DNA of 64,000 nucleotides from NCBI RefSeq assembly GCF_002085925.2, contig NZ_CP053562.1, positions 786,001 through 850,000 of the forward strand. Reading direction: 5' to 3'. The notes under the pieces were generated by a model. That model had not been told where the DNA came from. It ran no database searches and saw nothing but the letters and a program-made list of their open reading frames with translations. Position 1 is the first letter of the stretch. Each line of letters starts with the position of its first letter. Shown piece after piece: positions 42,439 to 50,338 of this stretch. Both the position numbers and the translations under genes were made by a program. The DNA is from Thioclava electrotropha. GTDB lineage: Bacteria; Pseudomonadota; Alphaproteobacteria; Rhodobacterales; Rhodobacteraceae.

Positions 42439-43094
42439 GCCTTGCCCAGCCTGTAGCCAAGACCGCGTTCGGTCTCGATCACATGGGCACCGAGTTTCTT
42501 GCGCAGGCGGCTGACATGGACCTCGATCGTGTTGCTCTCCACCTCCGCGTCGAAGGCATAGAGTTTCTCTTCGAGCTGGGCTTTGGACAGCAATTGGCCG
42601 GGGCGCGAGAGGAACGCCTCGAACAGGGCCCATTCGCGTGCGGTCAGTTGCACGGGCTTGCCGTCGCGCAGGATGCTGCGCGCGGCAAGGTCGATCTCGA
42701 GCCCGGCATGGGTCACGATCGGGTTCGGATTGCCGCTGTAGCGTCGCGCGACCGAGCCGATGCGCGCGGAGAGTTCCGCGAGATCGAAGGGCTTCACGAG
42801 ATAGTCGTCGGCGCCCGCGTTCAGCCCCTCGATCCGGTCCGAGACCTGATCGAGCGCGGTCATGATGATCACGGGGGTCACATCGCCCCGGCTGCGCAGC
42901 GACTTCAGAAAGCCGATGCCGCGGCCATCGGGAAGCATGAGATCGAGCAGGACGAGATCATAGCCGGTGCTGCGGACCGACGCACCCGCCTCGTCGAGAC
43001 GCGTGACCCAGTCCACCGAGTGGCCGTCGCTCGCGATCTGGTCGCGCACCGCGGTGCCCAGAATAGTGTCGTCCTCGATCAGCAGGATGCGCAT
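42435..43094 (-). CDS. OmpR-family response regulator
   Basis: This 219-residue protein has a receiver domain (1-115) with acidic pocket EDD and phosphoacceptor Asp in LVLLDLMLPDG (about 51), and Lys in VKPFDLAEL. An OmpR/PhoB winged helix follows (about 125-217, with LTAREWALFEAF). MRILLIEDD at 43094 is the standard N-terminus. It is divergent from the first PepSY gene, and a four-element repeat site begins 45 bases upstream of its start. A matching site precedes the second PepSY gene, so it probably controls both and itself. Confidence 0.92.
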   Translation of the reverse strand: MRILLIEDDTILGTAVRDQIASDGHSVDWVTRLDEAGASVRSTGYDLVLLDLMLPDGRGIGFLKSLRSRGDVTPVIIMTALDQVSDRIEGLNAGADDYLVKPFDLAELSARIGSVARRYSGNPNPIVTHAGLEIDLAARSILRDGKPVQLTAREWALFEAFLSRPGQLLSKAQLEEKLYAFDAEVESNTIEVHVSRLRKKLGAHVIETERGLGYRLGKA

Positions 43095-43138
43095 GTTGGT
43101 CCCATCTCTTATCCGTTGCCCTGTCTTCACCTGCCCGG

Positions 43139-43187
43139 CTGACACCAAGCTGACGTTGCGCGCGATGCGGCTTCAGGTTCCCGTCAG
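43139..43187. promoter_or_regulatory. Candidate response-regulator operator, site 1
   Basis: Two direct CTGAC copies 11 bases apart (43139, 43150) are followed after 17 bases by two NTCAG copies 11 bases apart (TTCAG 43172, GTCAG 43183). This makes an inverted pair of direct-repeat arms. Spacing of 11 suits tandem binding of OmpR-type monomers. It lies 51 bases before the first PepSY gene and 44 bases before the divergent regulator gene. Site 2 at 44305 has exactly the same geometry. Confidence 0.65.
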
Positions 43188-43238
43188 ATTGATCGCCCAT
43201 GAAAGGTGCAGAGTTGGCCACGAACAGGAGTTTGGCCC

Positions 43239-43556
43239 ATGAAGAAGACAGTGACAATTCTCGCCTTTCTCGCGGTGCTTCCGGCTGGAATGGCTCTGGC
43301 CGATGATGACTGTTTCGTGCCGATGGCGGATTGGCAGCCGCGCGATGCCGTGGCCCAACTCGCCGAAGAGAACGGCTGGACGGTGCGCCGCATCAAGATC
43401 GATGACGGCTGCTACGAGATCGACGGCACCGACGCGCAGGGCCGCCAGCTCGAAGTGACGGTTCATCCTTCGACGCTCCAGATTCTCGAGGTCGAATATG
43501 AGGGCGATGAACATGGTCGGTCCCGCGAAGATCGTGAAGGAGACAAACATGACTGA
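43239..43556 (+). CDS. Secreted PepSY-domain protein, first copy
   Basis: This 105-residue protein has a Sec signal peptide (about 1-21, ending ALA) and one PepSY domain (DAVAQLAEENGWTVRRIKIDDGCYEIDG). It has two cysteines, at the mature N-terminus and in DDGCYE, absent from the second copy; they could form a disulfide. CAGGAG precedes the ATG. Its end overlaps the cytochrome b start by eight bases. Divergent from the two-component genes. PepSY proteins near ApbE and cytochrome b genes are typical of extracytoplasmic redox loci, but their exact job is unknown. Confidence 0.83.
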   Translation: MKKTVTILAFLAVLPAGMALADDDCFVPMADWQPRDAVAQLAEENGWTVRRIKIDDGCYEIDGTDAQGRQLEVTVHPSTLQILEVEYEGDEHGRSREDREGDKHD

Positions 43557-44226
43557 AGCAGCATTTCACGACACGACGAATTCCGGCGGTAGCTCCGGAG
43601 GCAAGGTGCGGGTCTGGGATCCGCTGGTGCGGATTTTCCACTGGGGTCTCGTTGCGGCTTTCGCCACGGCTTGGTTCACGGCTGACGAGTTGCAGCCGGT
43701 GCATGAGATCGCAGGCTACACCGTCGCCGGGCTGGTCGCATTCCGGCTGATCTGGGGGCTCGTGGGCGGGCGCTATGCCCGGTTCACCCAGTTCCTCAGA
43801 GGGCCCGGGCAGACGCTGTCCTATCTTGGCGACATGCTCCGCGGCAAAGAGCGTCGCTATCTCGGCCACAACCCTGCGGGGGCGCTGATGATCGTGGCGC
43901 TGCTGATCTCGCTGTCGGGCACCGCCTTTACCGGCTGGCTGATGGCGGAACCCACGCGCGTGGCGATGCTTCCCGCGCTGCCGCAGATCGTGACCCCCGC
44001 CTTCGCGGACGAGGATGGCGAATACGGTGAATACGGCGAGGGCGCGGAAGGCGAAGGCAACGAGGCGCTGGAAGAGCTGCACGAGGTTCTCGCCAATCTG
44101 GTCCTGCTGCTCGTGGCGCTGCATGTCGCCGGTGTGGTTCTGGCCTCCTTCCGGCATCGCGAAAACCTCGCGCGGTCGATGCTGACCGGCGACAAGCGTG
44201 GGCCTGAACCCGGCGATATCGCCTGA
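43549..44226 (+). CDS. Cytochrome b561-type membrane protein
   Basis: This 225-residue di-heme cytochrome b family protein has four membrane helices. Candidate heme ligands are in VRIFHWGL (helix 1), LQPVHEIAGY (helix 2 start) and the late ELHEVLANLVLLLVALHVAG. Between helices 3 and 4 is an acidic, Gly-rich insert (EDGEYGEYGEGAEGEGNE) not usual in the family. AAGGAG precedes the ATG at 43549, which lies inside the end of the PepSY gene. It should exchange electrons between the quinone pool or the flavoprotein and periplasmic partners. Confidence 0.88.
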   Translation: MTEAAFHDTTNSGGSSGGKVRVWDPLVRIFHWGLVAAFATAWFTADELQPVHEIAGYTVAGLVAFRLIWGLVGGRYARFTQFLRGPGQTLSYLGDMLRGKERRYLGHNPAGALMIVALLISLSGTAFTGWLMAEPTRVAMLPALPQIVTPAFADEDGEYGEYGEGAEGEGNEALEELHEVLANLVLLLVALHVAGVVLASFRHRENLARSMLTGDKRGPEPGDIA

Positions 44227-44273
44227 CGATTCCCTTTCACATCGCCAAGGCCGTTTGTCCCGCGGCCTCACCT

Positions 44274-44303
44274 GGCCCCGCCCTCACAAGGCGGGGCCTT
44301 TTT
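44274..44303 (+). terminator. Rho-independent terminator after cytochrome b
   Basis: A perfect nine-base stem GGCCCCGCC/GGCGGGGCC (44274-44282, 44290-44298) with a seven-base loop is followed by TTTTT. It ends the PepSY-cytochrome b transcript. The next operator starts two bases later, so the following genes form a separate transcription unit. Confidence 0.9.
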
Positions 44304-44304
44304 C

Positions 44305-44353
44305 CTGACGCGAAGCTGAAGCGGAAACTCTCTGCCCGTCAGGAAGCGCTCAG
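44305..44353. promoter_or_regulatory. Candidate response-regulator operator, site 2
   Basis: CTGAC (44305) and CTGAA (44316), then 17 bases, then GTCAG (44338) and CTCAG (44349). Spacings of 11, 17 and 11 are identical to site 1, and the left arms CTGACGCGAAGCTGAA and CTGACACCAAGCTGAC agree at 13 of 16 bases. It lies 47 bases before the second PepSY gene, directly after a terminator. Confidence 0.65.
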
Positions 44354-44400
44354 GTCCGCTGCCCAGATTGTCGCTAGCAGATGAAAAAGGAGACCCTGCC

Positions 44401-44799
44401 ATGCGAAAGATCCTGACCGCACTTCCCCTCATCGCCCTGCTGCCTGCGGGGATGGCTCTGGCCGACGACGACTATGAAAAGTCTTCGCGCGGCGAAGGAA
44501 TGTCCCGCGACGCGGTGATGCAGATCGCGCGCGAGAACGGCTGGACTGTCCACGAAATCGAGATGGAAGACGGCCGATACGAGATCGAGGGCCGCGACCG
44601 CGACGGGCGGAAAATCGAAGCCAAGCTCGATCCGGCGACGCAGCGCCTCATCACGTCGGACTATGACGACGATGACGAGGACGACGATGATGACGACTAC
44701 GGCGCATCGGCGCGCAACCCGGCCCCCGCCGGCACGGTCGCCCCGCCGAAAAACGGTCTCTTCGGTGACGGTGCTCCGCCCAAGGTTCAGGTGAACTGA
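44401..44799 (+). CDS. Secreted PepSY-domain protein with an acidic tract, second copy
   Basis: This 132-residue paralogue of the 43239 product shares a near-identical signal peptide core (LLPAGMALADDD) and ARENGWTVHEIEMEDGRYEIEG. After the PepSY domain a run of Asp and Glu (about residues 82-95) could bind cations. The tail is Pro-rich (about 100-132). AAAGGAGA lies upstream of the ATG. It heads the second transcription unit of the locus and is preceded by operator site 2. Confidence 0.83.
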   Translation: MRKILTALPLIALLPAGMALADDDYEKSSRGEGMSRDAVMQIARENGWTVHEIEMEDGRYEIEGRDRDGRKIEAKLDPATQRLITSDYDDDDEDDDDDDYGASARNPAPAGTVAPPKNGLFGDGAPPKVQVN

Positions 44800-44838
44800 G
44801 CCGCCGCCGCATTCCTCCCCAGAACAAGGATTCCCGAA

Positions 44839-45309
44839 ATGAAATCTCTTCTCGCAACATTGGCGCTGAGCACGGCGCTGACTATTCCCGCGCTCGCATC
44901 CGCGCAGCCCGTCACGCTCAAGACCACGCTGAACAACTACGGCGGCGACGGCGCTTATCTCGCGCTCTATGTCACCGACCCGTCGGGCGCCTATGCGGGC
45001 AGCCTCTGGATGGCGGGCGGCAAGTCCAAATATTACGAGCATCTCCGCGACTGGTATCGCGCGACCGGCGGCGATCCGACGCAGATCAACGGCATCACCG
45101 GCGCAAGCGTAGGCGCAGGCCGGACGCTCGAGATCACGCTCGATCTTGCGGATGCGCTCTTCGATGCGGGTTACACGCTGCATATCGACGCCGCGGTCGA
45201 GGACATGCGCGACAGCCCCAACGAGGTCGCCGTGCCGCTCACGACCGAGGGCGCGGGCACGCCGGTTCCGGGGCGTCGCTACGTCTCCGATTTCACCTAC
45301 GACATGTGA
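44839..45309 (+). CDS. Secreted DUF2271 protein with a flavinylation-like motif
   Basis: This 156-residue protein has a signal peptide (about 1-22, ending ASA) and a DUF2271 domain. NGITGAS at about residues 90-96 fits the ApbE target consensus D/N-x-x-S/T-G-A-S/T, so the Ser at its end may carry covalent FMN. The gene lies between a PepSY gene and a PepSY_TM-flavodoxin-FNR fusion, with apbE two genes downstream. A role as periplasmic flavin electron carrier is inferred; the domain's function is not established. Confidence 0.82.
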   Translation: MKSLLATLALSTALTIPALASAQPVTLKTTLNNYGGDGAYLALYVTDPSGAYAGSLWMAGGKSKYYEHLRDWYRATGGDPTQINGITGASVGAGRTLEITLDLADALFDAGYTLHIDAAVEDMRDSPNEVAVPLTTEGAGTPVPGRRYVSDFTYDM

Positions 45310-45320
45310 GGTGACAGGCC

Positions 45321-47528
45321 ATGATCCGCGCGTTTCATCGCTGGCCGGGGCTGATTGCCCTGGCGCTTGTCACGGTGCTGGCGCTCAGTGGCGCGGTGCT
45401 CGCGGTCTTTCCGGTTGCGGAGCGGATCGCGGCACCGCAGGCAGGGGCGGAGCTCAGCGTTGCGACCCTCGCTGAGCGCATCCAGACGATCTATCCGGGT
45501 CTCGAACAAATCCGGCGCGCACCGTCGGGGCGGATCACGGCCTATTGGTTCGAAGCCGGACAGCCCGGCGCGGCGGTGATAGATCCCACCACGGGGCGTG
45601 GCGTCGCATCGGCTGACCCGAATGCCTTTCAGCGTTGGCTGACCAACCTTCACCGCTCCCTCTTTCTCGGCGATCCGGGCCGCGTTGCAAGCGCGCTGGG
45701 CTCCGTCGCGATGCTGGTGCTCTCGGTCTCCGGCGCCCTGCTCGTCGCGCGGCGTGTCGGCGGCTGGCGGAACTGGTTCTCGCGTTTGCGCGGGCCGCTC
45801 GCCGGGCGGCTCCACGTCGAGATCGCGCGCGTCGCGGTGATCGGCCTGCTTCTCTCCTCCGCCACGTCTCTGTGGATGACGGCCTCGACCTTCGAGCTGA
45901 TCCCCGATGGCGGGCCCTCGCTCGGCATCCCCGCCGAGGTGAGCGGCCAAACTGACGTGCCGCTTGCCGGTCTCGCGATGCTCGGCGACACGCCGGTCAA
46001 GGAACTGCGGAGCCTGAGTTTTCCCTATGACGGCGATGCCACCGATGTTTTCACGCTGAAGACCGATCGCGGCACCGGCTATCTCGATCAGGGCACCGGC
46101 GACGTACTCGCCTGGGCGGACCTGACCGCATGGCAACGCATCTCGGAAACCATCTACATGCTGCATACGGGGCAGGGCGCTGCGCTGCTTGGCGCGGTGC
46201 TGGGTCTCATGGCGCTGGGCGTGCCGGTGATGGGGCTCACCGGCCTGATCATTTGGCTGGCCGGACGGCGCGGTCGCCCGCGCATCCGGGCCAACCAACC
46301 AGCCGCGCGGGCGGAGACGATCCTCCTCGTCGGCAGCGAGAGCGGCAGCACCTGGGGTTTTGCCGCGACCCTGCACGCGGCGCTCCGGGCTGCGGGCCAG
46401 AGTGTTCATATCGCGCCGATGTCCTCCTTCGCCCCCGAGCGCTACGCCCGGGCCGATCGGATCATCGTGCTCGCGGCCACTTATGGCGACGGGGCGGAGC
46501 CCAGCTCCGCCAAAGGCTTTCTGACGAAACTCGACGCCTGCTCCGATGTGCTGGATATCCCGATTGCCGTGCTCGGTTTCGGGGACCGGAGTTTCCCTGC
46601 CTATTGCGCCTATGCCCAGACGATTGCCGACACCGTGGAGGCGAAAGGGTGGCCGGTTCTTCTGCCCTATGACACGATCGACCGTCAGTCGCCGCAGGCC
46701 TTCGCGCGCTGGGGGCAGGCGCTGGGCGCAGTGCTCGGGATCGTGCTCGATCTGCATCACCAACCGACGCCCCCTGCCACGACCGAACTCACGCTCCAGT
46801 CGCGGCGCGATTATGGGGCGGACGTGCAGGCGCCGACGTCGATCCTGCGCTTTTCCCTGCCGCGCGCCACGTTCTGGCAGCGCCTGACGGGGGCTGGCTT
46901 CACGCGGTTTGCCGCAGGAGATCTGATCGGGATCCTGCCGGAAGGGGCGCCGACACCGCGCCTCTATTCGCTCGCGTCGTCACGCCGCGACGGGTTTCTG
47001 GAGATCGTGGTCAAGAAACATCCCGGCGGGTTGTGTTCGGGTCAACTGACGGCGCTCGAGCCGGGCGAGAGCGTCCGCGCCTTCGTTCGACGCAACCCCG
47101 CCTTCCGGCCGGACCGTTCGCGCGCGCCGCTGATCCTGATCGGCGCGGGCACGGGGATCGGCCCTCTGGTGGGCTTCGTGCGCGAAAACGAGCAACGGCG
47201 CCCGATCCACCTCTTCTTCGGGATGCGCGATCCGCAAAGCGATTTCCTCTATGCGCAGGAGATCGGCGGGTGGAAGGACGAAGGCCGTCTGTCGCGGCTC
47301 GTGACCTCGGTCTCGCGCGGCCAGCGACCGCGCTATGTTCAGGATGCGATGCGCGCCGATGCCCCCGAACTTGTCCGGCTCGTGCAGAGCGGTGCGCGGA
47401 TCATGGTGTGCGGCGGGCGGGACATGGCGGCGGGTGTCGCAGAGGCTCTGCATGACATCCTCGCCGCGTCGGGCCTGAGTGCGACCAAACTGAAAACGGA
47501 GGGCCGTTATGTCGAAGACATCTTCTGA
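45321..47528 (+). CDS. PepSY-associated TM protein fused to flavodoxin and FNR domains
   Basis: This 735-residue fusion has a PepSY_TM region with about four membrane helices (first at 9-30, the others about 130-155, 170-192 and 285-312). A flavodoxin-like FMN domain (about 333-475, LLVGSESGSTWGFAATL) and an FNR-type domain (about 490-735) follow; the latter has RLYSLASS for FAD and LIGAGTGIGPLVGFV for NADPH. The order resembles sulfite reductase flavoprotein or cytochrome P450 reductase tethered to a membrane anchor. It likely carries electrons from NADPH to periplasmic acceptors. It overlaps the apbE gene by 20 bases. Confidence 0.9.
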   Translation: MIRAFHRWPGLIALALVTVLALSGAVLAVFPVAERIAAPQAGAELSVATLAERIQTIYPGLEQIRRAPSGRITAYWFEAGQPGAAVIDPTTGRGVASADPNAFQRWLTNLHRSLFLGDPGRVASALGSVAMLVLSVSGALLVARRVGGWRNWFSRLRGPLAGRLHVEIARVAVIGLLLSSATSLWMTASTFELIPDGGPSLGIPAEVSGQTDVPLAGLAMLGDTPVKELRSLSFPYDGDATDVFTLKTDRGTGYLDQGTGDVLAWADLTAWQRISETIYMLHTGQGAALLGAVLGLMALGVPVMGLTGLIIWLAGRRGRPRIRANQPAARAETILLVGSESGSTWGFAATLHAALRAAGQSVHIAPMSSFAPERYARADRIIVLAATYGDGAEPSSAKGFLTKLDACSDVLDIPIAVLGFGDRSFPAYCAYAQTIADTVEAKGWPVLLPYDTIDRQSPQAFARWGQALGAVLGIVLDLHHQPTPPATTELTLQSRRDYGADVQAPTSILRFSLPRATFWQRLTGAGFTRFAAGDLIGILPEGAPTPRLYSLASSRRDGFLEIVVKKHPGGLCSGQLTALEPGESVRAFVRRNPAFRPDRSRAPLILIGAGTGIGPLVGFVRENEQRRPIHLFFGMRDPQSDFLYAQEIGGWKDEGRLSRLVTSVSRGQRPRYVQDAMRADAPELVRLVQSGARIMVCGGRDMAAGVAEALHDILAASGLSATKLKTEGRYVEDIF

Positions 47529-48474
47529 TCTGCTGCGCCACGCTTTGCACGGCGCGACCATGGGCACCCGCTGGACCGCCCTGTTCTTCGCACCGCCCGA
47601 GCGCGACCCCGCGCCGATCCAAGCCGCGCTTCAGGCGGCGGTTGCGGCAGTGGATGCGCAGATGTCCACCTGGAAACCGGACAGCGACCTGATGCGGCTC
47701 AACGCGGCTGCGGAAGGCGAGTGGGTGAAGGTGCCCGGGTGTTTGGCCGAAGTGCTCCGTCTCGGGCTGGAGATCGGCAAAGCCTCGGGCGGTGCGTTCG
47801 ATATCGGGCTCGGAGATGCGGTCACGGCTTGGGGCTTCGGTCCCGACGATGCGACTCCCGAGGCGATCCGCGCCGCGATGAGTGTGTCGCGGCAGCCCGC
47901 ATATCAATGGCTCGAGCTCGACCATGACAGCGTGCGCAAGAGCGGCCCCGTGGTGCTGGACCTGAACGGGATCGCGAAAGGCTACGGCGTGGATCGCCTT
48001 GCCGAGACGCTGGCCGCGCAGGGGATCGAGGCCGGTCTTGTCGGGATCGACGGCGAAATGCGGGCCGTGGGGCTCAGGCCCGATGGCAGCCCGTGGACGA
48101 TCGCGGTCGAGAGCCCCGATCCGCTGCGTCGCACGCCGCATTCGATCCTCGCGCTCGAGAACGCATCGGTCGCGACCTCCGGCGATTATCGGCACTGGAT
48201 CGACCTCGGCGCGCGCAGGCTCTCGCATACGATGGATCGTTCGCGTGGTGCGCCCTTGCTGGCATCGCCCGCCTCCGTGACGGTGGTCGCGCGCAGTTGC
48301 GCCGAGGCCGATGGCTGGGCCACCGCGCTCATGGTGCTTGGCCCGGACAAGGGGTTGGAGGTTGCTAGGAAACGCGGCCTCGACGCCCTGTTCCTGATGC
48401 GCGAGGACGACGGGTGCGTGAAAAGCTTCGGGACAGGCGATCTGTTTCCCGAGAGCGTCGCGGCGGCGGTCTAG
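47509..48474 (+). CDS. apbE: FAD:protein FMN transferase (ApbE), second copy
   Basis: This 321-residue ApbE has GATMGTRWTALFF, MSTWKPDSDLMRLN, the DLNGIAKGYGVDRL segment, GLVGIDGEMRAVG and SVATSGDYRHW followed by LSHTMD. Motifs match active ApbE enzymes, with GIDGE in place of the more usual G-x-GG-E. The N-terminus (MSKTSSDLLRHALHGATMGTR) shows no signal peptide. It is the last gene of the second unit and is a different copy from the one at 34822. Likely targets are the DUF2271 protein and perhaps the FMN-binding protein elsewhere. Confidence 0.9.
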   Translation: MSKTSSDLLRHALHGATMGTRWTALFFAPPERDPAPIQAALQAAVAAVDAQMSTWKPDSDLMRLNAAAEGEWVKVPGCLAEVLRLGLEIGKASGGAFDIGLGDAVTAWGFGPDDATPEAIRAAMSVSRQPAYQWLELDHDSVRKSGPVVLDLNGIAKGYGVDRLAETLAAQGIEAGLVGIDGEMRAVGLRPDGSPWTIAVESPDPLRRTPHSILALENASVATSGDYRHWIDLGARRLSHTMDRSRGAPLLASPASVTVVARSCAEADGWATALMVLGPDKGLEVARKRGLDALFLMREDDGCVKSFGTGDLFPESVAAAV

Positions 48475-48500
48475 GCCACGTCGCTTGGGCGTCGGCGCAC

Positions 48501-49433
48501 CTATTCTCGAATGATCTCCGCGCCAGCCGCCCCGGCCGGATCGATCTGGCTGGCGGCGTTGAAGAACAGTTCGATCAACTCGTTCCTTTCGTCCTTCAGG
48601 GCGAACACGACCTCGTCCACCGTTGACCGAATGTCGCGGATCAGCAGCCTGCGCACCGTATCGGTTCGGTAAGTGCCAAAGCGCCACATGAAGCCGACGC
48701 CGATCCCCAAGGCCACCGCCTCATAGACGGCGTCGCGGGTGTCGGCGATCAGCTGCGGCTCGGGGGACAGGCCGGTCGCACGGAAGGCGCGGTCGACGAC
48801 CTTCTGGGTCGAGGACCCCTGCGAGCGGAAGATCAGCGGCAGCCGCGCCAGTTCTTCGAGGGTGACCTCGTCGCGCAATCCGGTCGGGCTGTCGGCGGAG
48901 ACGATCCCCACCACCTCCTGCGACAGCACCCGCGCGGTGCGGAACCGGCGATCGTTCGGCAGATCGGGCAGCACCGCGACATCGACCTCGCGCCGCAGCA
49001 GGGCCGCGAGAATGTCCTGATGCGAGCCGCTTTCCACCGAGACCGTCAGCGAGGGGTGCTGGCGCAGGAGCTGGTGGACAATCGCGATGCCCGGCATGGA
49101 ATTGCCCAGACCGACGCGCAGCCTGCGCCTGCCGGTCGGGCCCCGGCGTTCGAGAATGCGCAACGCGTCATGCTCGGCCTCGCGCATCCGGGCGCCGATG
49201 TCGCAAAGCTGCTCGCACAGGGGCGTGGCACACAGGGTTCCGTTGAGCTTGTCGAACAGCCGCACGCCGAAGGCTCTCTCGAGATCGCGAATCTGCTGCG
49301 CGACTGCGGAATGCGACACCCCCAATCGGCGCGCAGCAGCCGAAAAAGAGCCCTCCTCGGCGACCGCAGTCACCGAGCGCAGGCGGGAAAGCGACAGGGC
49401 GCTCGCCAAAGATCCAACCGAAGCTTTCATCAT
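48501..49433 (-). CDS. LysR-family regulator of the phosphoesterase/ABC operon
   Basis: This 310-residue LysR protein has an N-terminal helix-turn-helix (about 14-73, GSFSAAARRLGVSHSAVAQQI) and an effector domain (about 104-300). Two ATG codons lie side by side (49433, 49430) with weak ribosome sites. It is divergent from a HAD phosphatase gene that starts an import operon, so it probably regulates that. GATGT-A-ACATC (49452-49462) in the gap is a small palindrome that could be part of its binding site. Confidence 0.88.
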   Translation of the reverse strand: MMKASVGSLASALSLSRLRSVTAVAEEGSFSAAARRLGVSHSAVAQQIRDLERAFGVRLFDKLNGTLCATPLCEQLCDIGARMREAEHDALRILERRGPTGRRRLRVGLGNSMPGIAIVHQLLRQHPSLTVSVESGSHQDILAALLRREVDVAVLPDLPNDRRFRTARVLSQEVVGIVSADSPTGLRDEVTLEELARLPLIFRSQGSSTQKVVDRAFRATGLSPEPQLIADTRDAVYEAVALGIGVGFMWRFGTYRTDTVRRLLIRDIRSTVDEVVFALKDERNELIELFFNAASQIDPAGAAGAEIIRE

Positions 49434-49576
49434 CCGACGGCTTAGCTTGCAGATGTAACATCCACGTCACAGAAACTCGTCAAACCGTGAGCAGTCCGGG
49501 GCGACGCCCCATCACCGCATGAACAGACGCGCATCGCGCGAACGGGGCCGAGGCCCCGAACGGAGAGGATTTGCCC

Positions 49577-50338
49577 ATGACCCAGCCTGTCGGATTGTCC
49601 GAGTTCCTGTCAGGGCCGCTCCCCGAACGTGCTGCGGTTCTGGCCGATCTCGATGGCTGTCTGATCGCTGGGGACCGCGTGCTGCCCGGCGTGCCCGAGC
49701 TGATCGAGCGTTGCGGCGAGCGGCTTTGGGTCGTCTCGAACAATTCCACCGACACTGCCGAGCACCTCTCGGCCCGGCTCGGCATGATGGGGCTCGCGGT
49801 AGCTGCCGAGCGCATGGTGCTGGCGGGGGAGGAAACGCTCCGCAATCTGCAGCGCCGTCGCCCCGGCGCGCGGGTCGCACTTTTTGCCGCGCCGCCGCTT
49901 GTCACGCTGGCGCGCAAGCTGGGACTTGTGCCCGACCGGGCGCAGCCCGAGCTGGTGCTTCTGGCGCGCGACACCGGTTTCAGCTTCGCCGACCTGACGG
50001 AACTCACCGCGATGGCCGCACGGGGCCTGCCCGTGCTCCTGAGCAATCCCGACACGTTCCATCCCGGCCCTGACGGCACGCCCCGACCCGAGACCGGCGC
50101 CCTGTGGGCCGCGGCACGCGCCGCAGTGCCCGCCGCGACGGCGTCGAGCCTCGCCAAGCCCGCCCCCGATCTGGTTCACGCCGCGCTGTCGCGCGCCGGG
50201 GTCGCGCCGGGTGCGGCGGTCTTCCTTGGCGACACGCCCGAAACAGATGGCCGCGCGGCTGCCGCCGCCGGGGTCGAGTTCGTCCTGCTCGCCCGGCCGG
50301 GCGGCGTGACCCTCGCCCAGGAGATCGTGACATGCTGA
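49577..50338 (+). CDS. HAD-IIA family phosphatase (NagD-like)
   Basis: This 253-residue HAD-superfamily phosphatase has motif I LADLDGCLIAGD (nucleophile Asp and general acid), motif II WVVSNNST, Lys in SLAKPAPDL and motif IV FLGDTPETDGRAA. The cap arrangement and length fit subclass IIA (NagD, phosphoglycolate or pyridoxal phosphatases). GGAGAGG lies upstream of the ATG. No signal peptide, so cytoplasmic. Its end overlaps the permease start by seven bases. In this operon it may remove phosphate from the monoester left by the metallophosphoesterase. Confidence 0.87.
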   Translation: MTQPVGLSEFLSGPLPERAAVLADLDGCLIAGDRVLPGVPELIERCGERLWVVSNNSTDTAEHLSARLGMMGLAVAAERMVLAGEETLRNLQRRRPGARVALFAAPPLVTLARKLGLVPDRAQPELVLLARDTGFSFADLTELTAMAARGLPVLLSNPDTFHPGPDGTPRPETGALWAAARAAVPAATASSLAKPAPDLVHAALSRAGVAPGAAVFLGDTPETDGRAAAAAGVEFVLLARPGGVTLAQEIVTC

